This document shows positions 1 to 5,200 of a stretch of DNA of 5,200 nt, piece by piece (within the stretch, counting starts at the first letter, position 1; every line of letters begins with the position of its first letter). Made by a program: the position numbers and the translations under genes. A model generated the notes under the pieces. It saw only the letters and a list, made by a program, of their open reading frames with translations. It searched no databases and was not told the origin of the DNA. The stretch spans positions 1 through 5,200 of the forward strand of contig DOUV01000721.1 of NCBI GenBank assembly GCA_003520455.1. The letters run 5' to 3'. Origin of the DNA: Chloroflexota bacterium. GTDB taxonomy: Bacteria; Chloroflexota; Anaerolineae; Ardenticatenales; Ardenticatenaceae.

Positions 1-345
1 TTGACAATAGGGTCCACCTTACTTAAGCAAGGCTTTTTTGACTACACGGAAAAATACACGCTGAAAACCGCGCAGATACATATGCCCGCCAGGATCGACG
101 CCAAAACGGCAGATAAGATCAAAAAGACCGCGCTCGCACTGTACCGGGCGTTGGGATGCAAAGGCTTCGCCAGAGTAGACATGTTTTTGAGGCCCACGAG
201 GGAGATCATCTTCAACGAAATCAATACCATCCCTGGGCTCACACCCCACAGTCGCTATCCCAACATGCTCCAGGGAGTCGGGCTTTCTTTCAAGACGATG
301 GTAGACAGGCTGATCGAATTGGCGACTGAAGATGGACACGATTGA
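1..345 (+). CDS. D-alanine--D-serine ligase-like protein (VanG/VanC type), C-terminal part
   Basis: This is the C-terminal ATP-grasp part of a D-Ala-D-X ligase, a cytoplasmic enzyme that joins D-alanine to a second D-residue for the peptidoglycan precursor. The gene enters from the left edge, so the TTG at base 1 is not its start. Visible residues (numbered from base 1) are EKYTLKT (17-23), IHMPARID (26-33), ARVDMF (57-62), FNEINTIPG (71-79) and SRYPNM (84-89). Asp60, Glu73 and Asn75 match the family's Mg2+ ligands. Ordinary Ddl enzymes usually have Ser-Leu in the last motif. The Ser-Arg-Tyr-Pro here, with the EKYTLKT/IHMPARID block, resembles VanG/VanC/VanE-type D-Ala-D-Ser ligases as I recall them. 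The specificity-setting centre lies outside the window, so D-Ser rather than D-Ala is an inference. Its last 14 bases overlap the next reading frame, a vanXY-like remnant, which supports a former van-type cluster. Confidence 0.85.
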   Translation: MTIGSTLLKQGFFDYTEKYTLKTAQIHMPARIDAKTADKIKKTALALYRALGCKGFARVDMFLRPTREIIFNEINTIPGLTPHSRYPNMLQGVGLSFKTMVDRLIELATEDGHD

Positions 346-765
346 GTTTACCGAAAGGGATATCTGCCAGGGTTATCTGATTCTGGTCAACCGACAGCAT
401 TCTATCCGCACGGAGCTTTTTCAGGGCACGCAGCGGCTGGTTCCTGCGGACCCACGGTACGCGGAGACTCTCCTGGCCAGCCAGCCACACTGCTAACCCG
501 TCTCATCCGAGACTGCGGTGGGCAGGACAAAATTCTGCCTGTCAGCGGATATCGGACTTTGCGTGAGCAAACACGTCTGTTCGATGAGTCCCTCAGGAGA
601 AACGGAAGGGAGTTTACCCACCAATTTGTGGCCTTCCCGAACTGCAGTGAGCATCAGACAGGACTTGCCATTGATCTGGCAGAGAACAAACCGAACATCG
701 ACCTTATACGCCCCGACTTTCCTTACGCTACCGAATTAGGCCTTGAATGGCGCCACACCCCGTGA
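332..765 (+). pseudogene. vanXY-like D,D-dipeptidase/D,D-carboxypeptidase, frameshifted and truncated
   Basis: Intact relatives (peptidase M15B, VanY/VanXY) are Zn enzymes that remove D-Ala from dipeptides or peptidoglycan precursors. The reading frame starts at ATG 332 and stops at TAA 494-496 after 54 residues (ILVNRQHSIR, then RLVPADPRYAETLLASQPH). Homology then continues without a gap in another frame from about 490: LLTRLIRDCGG, LPVSGYRT, FVAFPNCSEHQTGLAIDL, IRPDFPY. One missing base near 490 explains the switch. The Zn-binding SxHxxGxAxD motif survives (646-675; His 652-654, Asp 673-675). Family resemblance ends after IRPDFPY (about base 725). An unrelated tail, ATELGLEWRHTP, runs to TGA 763-765. 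The expected final segment of roughly 45-50 residues, with the catalytic Glu and third Zn ligand in an EPWHFRYVG-like motif, is absent from the following sequence. The product should be inactive. A sequencing error could explain the frameshift but not the lost end. Confidence 0.85.
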
Positions 766-771
766 TATACT
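743..771 (+). promoter_or_regulatory. Candidate sigma-A (sigma-70) promoter with extended -10
   Basis: TTGAAT at 743-748 (4 of 6 to TTGACA), a 17-base spacer, and TATACT at 766-771 (5 of 6 to TATAAT) preceded by TG at 763-764 make a well-formed extended -10 promoter. Transcription would start near 778 and read through the large inverted repeat into the molybdenum hydroxylase operon, giving a leader of about 170 bases. It lies in the sequence that replaces the lost end of the vanXY remnant. The call rests on motif match and spacing only. Confidence 0.5.
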
Positions 772-815
772 GACACTAACATCACCATAATCTTCACCGC
801 AATCTCTATCTCCTT

Positions 816-878
816 CGCTCATATTGGTGTAGCGTGTGCGAGCACGACGCGCTCGCACACGCTACACCAATATGGGCG
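816..878. repeat. Near-perfect 28-bp inverted repeat with 7-base loop
   Basis: Bases 820-843 are the exact reverse complement of 851-874 (24 bp), around the loop ACGACGC (844-850). Pairing extends outward through 816-818 with 876-878, interrupted by one T/G pair (819 with 875), giving a 28-position stem. The arm contains ATATTGGTGTAGCG followed by GTGTGCGAGC. No T-run follows on either strand, so it is not a standard intrinsic terminator. It sits between the vanXY remnant and the hydroxylase operon, and inside the leader predicted from the promoter at 743-771. It could be a regulatory or transcript-stabilising hairpin, a protein-binding palindrome, or a relic of a mobile element; the sequence does not decide. 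Confidence 0.95.
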
Positions 879-883
879 TCCCC

Positions 884-914
884 TTATCCATATAGCGTCT
901 ATCTCGTCTATAAC
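884..914 (+). promoter_or_regulatory. Weak second promoter candidate with paired CGTCTAT repeats
   Basis: TATAAC at 909-914 (5 of 6 to the -10 consensus) has only a poor partner, TTATCC at 884-889, with a 19-base spacer. Two direct copies of CGTCTAT (896-902 and 905-911), nine bases apart, overlap the spacer and the -10. This is the sort of position an operator could occupy, but seven-base repeats in a short AT-rich stretch may be chance. It is recorded because it is the only promoter-like sequence between the inverted repeat and the operon's first gene. Confidence 0.2.
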
Positions 915-935
915 AAACAAATATTTTCGAATATG

Positions 936-942
936 AAGGGAG
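936..942 (+). promoter_or_regulatory. Ribosome binding site deciding the start of the hydroxylase large subunit
   Basis: AAGGGAG ends nine bases before ATG 952. An in-frame TTG at 943 directly abuts this site and would leave no spacer, so ATG 952 is the preferred start. Confidence 0.75.
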
Positions 943-951
943 TTGACCCCG

Positions 952-3315
952 ATGGTACAGCCCAGACAATTCCGTGGTGAGCCGATCAAACGGCGAGAGG
1001 ATCCGGCTCTCCTGACCGGGGAAGCGCAGTACACCGACGATCTGACGGAAGCACGGGTGGCATTTGCGGCAATCTTGCGCAGCCCCCATGGTCATGCTCG
1101 TGTTAAGCGCATTGATACGAGTGAAGCCAGGAGTCGTGATGGCGTCGTTGGCGTATTTACGGCTGACGATGTCAAGCGCGCCGGCACCTCGGGTGAACTC
1201 CCGCCAATCTGGTTGCTTCCGGGCCTGAAAGTCCCTCCATACCCAATGCTGGCGCGCGACAAGGTGCGTTACCATGGTCAACCCGTCGCAATTGTTGTTG
1301 CAGAGAGTCGCTACGTCGCTGAAGATGCCCTCGATTTAATCGACGTCGAGTACGAGCCACTCCCTGCAGTGACAAACCCTGAGGAAGCTGCCCAGGAGGG
1401 GGCTCCGACACTTCACGACGAAGCACCGAATAATATTGGCGCCGAATGGGAGGCCGGTGACAAAGAGGCAACCGATAAAGCCTTTGAAGATGCCGCGCAC
1501 ATCGTCAGCATCGACGTGGTGAATCAGCGCTTGATCCCTCATCCGATGGAACCCCGCGGGGTCCTCGCGGACTTCCGGCCCGGCACCGGGAAGCTCACCG
1601 TGGTTATGTCGACCCAATGCCCCCATTTGCATCGACGGTTCTTTGCTGAGATGCTGGATTTCCCGGAGAACAAAATGCGAGTGGTCGCTCCTGAAGTTGG
1701 CGGAGGCTTCGGCAGCAAGGACTCCGCTCATCCTGATGAGGCGATCGTCATCTGGTGTGCGATTCAGTTGCAGCGGCCCGTGAAGTGGCAGGCGTCGCGT
1801 TCGGATTCGTACCTCGCAGACGGTCAGGGACGAGGTCATAAGACTCATGCGGAGATGGCGCTTGATTCGGACGGAAACATGCTCGCTCTGCGGGTTCGGA
1901 CCTATGGAGACTTGGGCGCCTACGTGTCAACCTTCGGAGCGTTGAATCCCACCTACGGGTATGCACCAATGTTGCCCGGACAGTACAAGATTCCTACTCT
2001 GCACGTCCGGGTGACAGAGACGTTTACCAACGCTGCCCCGACCGAGCCGTATCGGGGTGCCGGCCGGCCAGAGGCCTCCTTCATCATCGAGCGGCTGGCA
2101 GATCTCGCAGCGCGCAAACTCAACATGGATCCTGTCGAACTACGACGCCGCAACTTCATTCCCAGCGATGCGTTTCCCTACGAAACTGCTGGCGGCTACG
2201 TCTACGACAGCGGCGACTACGAGAAAACGCTGGACAAAGCCTTGGAAATGGTTGATTACACGGGGCTGCGCGAGAAACAAAAGGAGCTTCGCAAGCAGGG
2301 TCGCTACCTTGGGATTGGTATCTCCAGTTACGTTGAGTCATGTGGCTACGGCCCTTCCAGAATCATCGGTCAGATCGGCGGACAGATGGGGCTCTGGGAG
2401 AGCGCTGTCGTACGGTTCCACCCGTCGGGCAGGCTTACGGCCTACTGTGGCACGTCGGCCCACGGGCAGGGGCACGAAACCACCTACGCGCAGATCCTGG
2501 CCGACGAGCTCGGTGTCCCCTACGAGACCATCGAAATCGTCGAGGGTGACACCGAGGAAATTCCGATGGGCATGGGCACCTATGGGAGCCGCAGCGTCAC
2601 CGTGGGCGGGGCTGCGCTCGTCATGAGTGCGCGCAAAGTGGTCGACAAGGCACGCAAGATCGCTGCGCACCAACTGGAAGCAGCAGAAGAAGATACTGTC
2701 TTTGAGAACGGTGAGTTCCACGTCGTCGGCGCACCCGGTCGCCCAATTCATATCCAGGAGATAGCGCGACAGTCGTACCTGGCCCACAACATTCCGGATG
2801 GACTTGAACCGGGGTTGGAAGCGACCTCCTTCTACGATCCCGAAAACCTTGTCTTCCCCTTTGGCGCGCACATCGCTGTCGTGGAGGTCGATCCGGAAAC
2901 CGGCAAGATCGATCTTCAGCAGTATGTGGCGGTGGATGACTGCGGCCACCAGATCAATCCGAAGATCGTCGAGGGCCAGGTCCATGGGGCCATTGCCCAA
3001 GGCCTTGGACAGGTGCTGTACGAAGAGGTCGTATACGGTGAAAATGGCAGCCTCATAAGTGGCTCGTTGCTGGACTACACGGTTCCGAAAGCGATTCACC
3101 TGCCTTCACCGCAGACAGCATCCACAGTAACGCCGTGTCCACACAATCCACTGGGTGTCAAGGGAGTCGGCGAAGCCGGCACAATCGCAGCGCCGCAGGC
3201 CGTGGTAAACGCTGTCGCAGACGCGCTCGCACCGTTCGGCATCGAGCACATTGATATGCCGCTCCGGCCTGAGAAAGTGTGGCGTGCAATCAGGGCCGCG
3301 GAGCAAACTGCATAG
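952..3315 (+). CDS. Molybdenum hydroxylase large subunit (xanthine dehydrogenase family, CoxL form II type)
   Basis: This is the molybdopterin-binding catalytic subunit of a xanthine dehydrogenase/CO dehydrogenase-type hydroxylase. Such enzymes hydroxylate C-H bonds of N-heterocycles, purines, aldehydes or similar compounds with water-derived oxygen and pass electrons through [2Fe-2S] and usually FAD subunits. From ATG 952 it has 787 residues, normal for a stand-alone large subunit. An N-terminal alpha/beta hammerhead domain (about 13-125) with REDPALLTGEAQYTDDL is followed by two molybdopterin-binding regions (about 135-375 and 400-680). Visible motifs are VGGGFGSK (249-256), PYRGAGR (366-372), GQGHETT (505-511), TYGSRS (543-548) and GVGEAG (738-743), where Glu741 is the expected catalytic base. 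PYRGAGR matches the form II loop (usually AYRGAGR) and lacks the Cys of the AYRCSFR loop of true aerobic CO dehydrogenase, so CO oxidation is unlikely. The exact substrate cannot be read. A PxpA-like gene follows 34 bases downstream; the small subunit lies two genes further on. Confidence 0.95.
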   Translation: MVQPRQFRGEPIKRREDPALLTGEAQYTDDLTEARVAFAAILRSPHGHARVKRIDTSEARSRDGVVGVFTADDVKRAGTSGELPPIWLLPGLKVPPYPMLARDKVRYHGQPVAIVVAESRYVAEDALDLIDVEYEPLPAVTNPEEAAQEGAPTLHDEAPNNIGAEWEAGDKEATDKAFEDAAHIVSIDVVNQRLIPHPMEPRGVLADFRPGTGKLTVVMSTQCPHLHRRFFAEMLDFPENKMRVVAPEVGGGFGSKDSAHPDEAIVIWCAIQLQRPVKWQASRSDSYLADGQGRGHKTHAEMALDSDGNMLALRVRTYGDLGAYVSTFGALNPTYGYAPMLPGQYKIPTLHVRVTETFTNAAPTEPYRGAGRPEASFIIERLADLAARKLNMDPVELRRRNFIPSDAFPYETAGGYVYDSGDYEKTLDKALEMVDYTGLREKQKELRKQGRYLGIGISSYVESCGYGPSRIIGQIGGQMGLWESAVVRFHPSGRLTAYCGTSAHGQGHETTYAQILADELGVPYETIEIVEGDTEEIPMGMGTYGSRSVTVGGAALVMSARKVVDKARKIAAHQLEAAEEDTVFENGEFHVVGAPGRPIHIQEIARQSYLAHNIPDGLEPGLEATSFYDPENLVFPFGAHIAVVEVDPETGKIDLQQYVAVDDCGHQINPKIVEGQVHGAIAQGLGQVLYEEVVYGENGSLISGSLLDYTVPKAIHLPSPQTASTVTPCPHNPLGVKGVGEAGTIAAPQAVVNAVADALAPFGIEHIDMPLRPEKVWRAIRAAEQTA

Positions 3316-3336
3316 CTGGTGAGCCTCCTTCCGTTT

Positions 3337-3343
3337 AGAGGAG
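3337..3343 (+). promoter_or_regulatory. Ribosome binding site of the PxpA-like gene, facing an upstream anti-SD-like CTCCT
   Basis: AGAGGAG lies six bases before ATG 3350. CTCCT at 3325-3329, just after the upstream stop codon, is the exact reverse complement of AGGAG at 3339-3343 with a nine-base loop, so a small hairpin could mask this site until ribosomes arrive from the upstream gene. The RBS is clear; the hairpin is only five base pairs. Confidence 0.75.
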
Positions 3344-3349
3344 TCCGGA

Positions 3350-4111
3350 ATGGCATACCGAATCGACATCAACTGCGACATGGGAGAGAGTTACGGCAAG
3401 TTCGTCAAAGGGCGTGACGAGGAAGTCATGCCCTACATTACCACAGCCAACATCGCCGCTGGCTTTCACGCCGGCGACCCCCACGTTATGCGCAAAACGG
3501 TGCTGCTTGCTAAGCAGTACGGCGTCAATGTCGGCGTACATCCGGGGCTTCCAGATGTGCTGGGGTTCGGTCGCCGCAAGATGGATGCAACGCCGGAAGA
3601 GGTGCGGGATTACGTAGTCTACCAACTGGGGGCGCTTCGCGCCTTTACCGACCAGTTTGACGTCACCTTTCAGCACGTCAAGCCCCATGGGGCAATGTAT
3701 TCGATGCTCTCTGAAAGCGAGGAGCACGCTCGTGCCGTGATAGAAGCAATCCTTGAAATAGATGACAGTCTGATATATCTGGCCACTGACCAGACCATCT
3801 ATCAAATAGCCAAAGAGTATCCAATACGGGTGGTTCTCGAAGGCTACGTCGATTTAGACTACCGTCCCGAGGGCACCATCATAATCCCTCGTGAGAAACA
3901 AGCGAGAGACCCAACACTCGTCGCCGACAGGTTTGTCAGCATTGCGACGAAGGGACAAGTCGAGGCGATTAATGGGGACATCCTCAAAATTCCCGCACAG
4001 AGCATCTGCATTCATGGCGATGGCCCCAACGTGGTCGAACTGTTACAGGAGATCCATAGCCGTCTTGAGCACGCAAACATTGAATTGATGAGCCTTACCG
4101 ATATGGTCTGA
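3350..4111 (+). CDS. LamB/YcsF family protein, divergent 5-oxoprolinase subunit A (PxpA)-like
   Basis: The 253 residues match the LamB/YcsF family in length and motif order: DINCDMGES (6-14), ANIAAGFHAGDP (33-44), VGVHPGLPD (61-69), GFGRR (72-76), HVKPHGAMY (109-117), YRPEGT (171-176) and CIHGD (220-224). The best-known member, PxpA, works with PxpB and PxpC in ATP-dependent opening of the lactam 5-oxoproline to glutamate in the cytoplasm. Two departures stand out. The usual EVFADRxY stretch reads EGYVDLDY (164-171), with Leu169 in place of Arg. The usual Cys before GFHAGD is Ala37. The loop after IIIPRE also looks shorter than in E. coli YbgL as I remember it. No pxpB or pxpC is present, and the gene lies between two subunits of a molybdenum hydroxylase. 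Family membership is secure. I infer hydrolysis of a cyclic amide made by the hydroxylase; 5-oxoproline as substrate is doubtful. Confidence 0.92.
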   Translation: MAYRIDINCDMGESYGKFVKGRDEEVMPYITTANIAAGFHAGDPHVMRKTVLLAKQYGVNVGVHPGLPDVLGFGRRKMDATPEEVRDYVVYQLGALRAFTDQFDVTFQHVKPHGAMYSMLSESEEHARAVIEAILEIDDSLIYLATDQTIYQIAKEYPIRVVLEGYVDLDYRPEGTIIIPREKQARDPTLVADRFVSIATKGQVEAINGDILKIPAQSICIHGDGPNVVELLQEIHSRLEHANIELMSLTDMV

Positions 4112-4125
4112 TGCACAGCATATAC

Positions 4126-4131
4126 AAGGAG
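4126..4131 (+). promoter_or_regulatory. Ribosome binding site of the membrane protein gene
   Basis: AAGGAG stands seven bases before ATG 4139, in the 27-base gap after the PxpA-like gene. This supports 4139 as the start and translation within the same transcript. Confidence 0.75.
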
Positions 4132-4138
4132 CGAAATC

Positions 4139-4717
4139 ATGTTGGCACCTATCGCGATCGGAATGGTTGGCCTGCAATTCGCGTTGTTCACCAATGGTCT
4201 TGCTCTTCTTGGAATCGATGCAGCGCCGGCCGGTGAAGGAGGGCTGGACCCGGCGAAGTCGATCGGGGTAGCGGGTAGTTGGATCGCTGCGATATCACTC
4301 CTCTTTATGTCGTTCTTCCTATTGATCGGAGCGCCGTTTGGCACGGAGGGTCTTGCTGCTGAAGTACAGATAATGTTCAGCGCCATCAGCGGCATGTATG
4401 GGTTTCTCTTCCTCGGATTCGGTATCGTTCAGGTGCGCGGATGGGATCTCCGCCCGGTCGGTAATGCGGCCCTGGGCGCCGCTATTATGCAGGTCATCGA
4501 GGTTATCATTATCGCCGCAAGATGGGGATTGGATTTGAATAATATCATTACAGAGATTGTGCTCCTCATCTACGTGGTGGCCCTGGTTGGGTTCTGGCGT
4601 ACCACCCATGGTGAGTTACAACCGCGCACGCAAGGTTGGCTACTGCTCCTGGCATGGCTGGGCACCTTTTACTTTCTGTTCTGGTCGGGTGGACTTTTGC
4701 CAGTGCCAGGATCCTGA
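4139..4717 (+). CDS. Six-segment membrane protein, possibly AmiS/UreI-like small-amide or urea channel
   Basis: This 192-residue protein is strongly hydrophobic, with six likely membrane segments at about 4-25, 42-67, 77-97, 106-127, 136-154 and 165-187. The first, with [14 protein letters not shown], resembles the opening helix of AmiS/UreI proteins (typically LxxVGxVLFxNGLxLLG). Length and six helices also fit that family, which moves urea or short-chain amides across the inner membrane. The middle ([12 protein letters not shown], then [15 protein letters not shown]) has the same layout as the AmiS centre, but identity is low and I cannot confirm the family by eye. No signal peptide or soluble domain is seen. 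The loop at 26-41 is rich in Gly/Ala/Pro and probably extra-membrane. It sits 27 bases after the PxpA-like gene and 70 bases before the hydroxylase small subunit, so uptake or release of the pathway's substrate or product is the natural inference. An unrelated small integral membrane protein is the main alternative. Confidence 0.8.
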   Translation: MLAPIAIGMVGLQFALFTNGLALLGIDAAPAGEGGLDPAKSIGVAGSWIAAISLLFMSFFLLIGAPFGTEGLAAEVQIMFSAISGMYGFLFLGFGIVQVRGWDLRPVGNAALGAAIMQVIEVIIIAARWGLDLNNIITEIVLLIYVVALVGFWRTTHGELQPRTQGWLLLLAWLGTFYFLFWSGGLLPVPGS

Positions 4718-4773
4718 CGGAAGACGTGCAGAATCTATAGGGGTGTATTTCGTACGAGACAGTAGTCCCCCCA

Positions 4774-4779
4774 GGGAGG
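4774..4779 (+). promoter_or_regulatory. Ribosome binding site of the [2Fe-2S] subunit gene
   Basis: GGGAGG lies eight bases before ATG 4788 and fixes that start. The 70-base gap before the gene shows no convincing promoter or terminator, so read-through from the upstream gene is likely. Confidence 0.8.
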
Positions 4780-4787
4780 TGCGACAC

Positions 4788-5200
4788 ATGCAAATCTCGC
4801 TTACAGTGAACAAGACACAACATGCCCTTGACGTGGAACCCCGTATGCTACTCGTGGATGCCCTTCGCGACATGCTTGGGCTGACCGGCACGAAAATCGG
4901 GTGTGATACGAGCCAGTGTGGCGCCTGCACGGTTCACCTGGGCGGGAAGGCGGTGAAGTCGTGCACAGTGCTCGCCGTACAAGCGGATGGGTCCGAGATT
5001 ACAACAATTGAAGGCCTGGCGGCCAACGGTAAGTTCCATCCCCTGCAGCAAAGCTTTTGGGACAATCATGGACTTCAATGCGGGTACTGTACACCTGGTA
5101 TGATCATGATGTCATATCAGCTTCTCCAAGATAACCCCAACCCCACGGAAGAGGAAATCCGCCACGGCCTGCAAGGCAATCTGTGTCGCTGCACCGGCTA
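4788..5200 (+). CDS. Molybdenum hydroxylase [2Fe-2S] small subunit (CoxS/XdhC-type), 3' end outside window
   Basis: This is the electron-transfer subunit that carries electrons from the molybdenum centre to the FAD subunit or another acceptor. The 137 visible residues hold both clusters of the family. A plant-type ferredoxin domain (about 1-75) has Cys39, Cys44, Cys47 and Cys59 in CDTSQCGAC and the following strand. A four-helix [2Fe-2S]-binding domain (about 76 onward) has Cys98 and Cys101 (QCGYCTPGM) and Cys133 and Cys135 (NLCRCTG). All eight ligands are present at standard spacing, and Gln97 before Cys98 is the conserved residue near the molybdopterin. Family members usually have 155-170 residues, so only a short C-terminal tail is missing. 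It is the natural partner of the large subunit at 952-3315, although two other genes separate them. The start at ATG 4788 is supported by a GGGAGG site. The FAD-binding subunit is not seen and would be expected downstream. Confidence 0.95.
   Translation, partial: MQISLTVNKTQHALDVEPRMLLVDALRDMLGLTGTKIGCDTSQCGACTVHLGGKAVKSCTVLAVQADGSEITTIEGLAANGKFHPLQQSFWDNHGLQCGYCTPGMIMMSYQLLQDNPNPTEEEIRHGLQGNLCRCTG

Noticed and set aside
518..739. Separate plus-strand open frame of 73 residues
   Set aside because: It is a shadow frame over the vanXY remnant, whose conserved SEHQTGLAIDL motif lies in a different frame.
820..874. Inverted repeat as an integron attC site or CRISPR repeat
   Set aside because: There is no attC core-site pair of the GTTRRRY/RYYYAAC type at the ends, and no further repeat units with spacers occur in the window.
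816..878. Inverted repeat as a Rho-independent terminator
   Set aside because: No run of T follows the stem on the plus strand (TCCCCTTATCC follows) and none on the minus strand; the stem is also much longer than usual terminators.
943..951. TTG at 943 as start of the large subunit
   Set aside because: The AAGGGAG site ends at 942, leaving no spacer for this start; ATG 952 has a normal nine-base spacing.
778..951. Riboswitch in the operon leader
   Set aside because: Apart from the simple long stem at 816-878 I see no multi-helix junction or conserved riboswitch core, including none resembling the molybdenum-cofactor or guanidine elements.
2057..2626. Plus-strand open frame of 189 residues overlapping the large subunit in another frame
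   Set aside because: Its product is a low-complexity Arg/Ser/Thr-rich chain typical of an out-of-frame reading, while the main frame there encodes conserved molybdopterin-binding motifs.
2338..3099. Open frame of 253 residues on the minus strand inside the large subunit
   Set aside because: It lies wholly opposite the well-supported hydroxylase gene and shows no recognisable motif; long antisense frames are common in coding DNA of this composition.
952..3315. Large subunit as true aerobic CO dehydrogenase (CoxL form I)
   Set aside because: The active-site loop is PYRGAGR, without the Cys of AYRCSFR required for the Mo-Cu centre.

Overview
The window looks like bacterial chromosome of moderate-to-high G+C. 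Strong purine-rich Shine-Dalgarno sites (AAGGGAG, AGAGGAG, AAGGAG, GGGAGG) sit 6-9 bases before each start. The left edge carries a VanG/VanC-type D-Ala-D-Ser ligase tail, and such ligases are best known from Bacillota (Clostridia, enterococci). I therefore lean to a Bacillota-like host, but the sequence alone does not fix the taxon.

Layout. Positions 1-345 are the C-terminal end of a D-alanine--D-serine (or D-Ala-D-Ala) ligase. It overlaps a vanXY-like D,D-peptidase (332-765) that is broken twice: a net one-base frameshift near 490, then loss of the C-terminal catalytic part from about 726 onward. The non-coding stretch 766-951 begins at this truncation point. It holds a good sigma-A-type promoter candidate (743-771), a near-perfect 28-bp inverted repeat with a 7-base loop (816-878), and a weaker set of sites just upstream of the next operon.

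From 952 to the right edge, four genes run on the + strand with gaps of 27-70 bases, probably as one operon: a molybdenum hydroxylase large subunit (xanthine dehydrogenase/CoxL form II type), a divergent LamB/YcsF (PxpA-like) protein, a six-segment membrane protein that may belong to the AmiS/UreI channel family, and the [2Fe-2S] small subunit of the hydroxylase, cut by the window edge. The FAD subunit is not in the window and may lie just downstream.

How they may work together (inference): the large and small subunits form a molybdopterin hydroxylase that inserts water-derived oxygen into an N-heterocycle or similar substrate. The PxpA-like protein, whose relatives act on a cyclic lactam (5-oxoproline), could open the oxidised ring. 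The membrane protein could move a small amide, urea-like substrate or product. A lactamase-like gene and a transporter-like gene placed between two subunits of one enzyme is the most suggestive feature of the window. The PxpA-like protein departs from the canonical family at a normally conserved loop and has no PxpB/PxpC partner here, so its substrate need not be 5-oxoproline.
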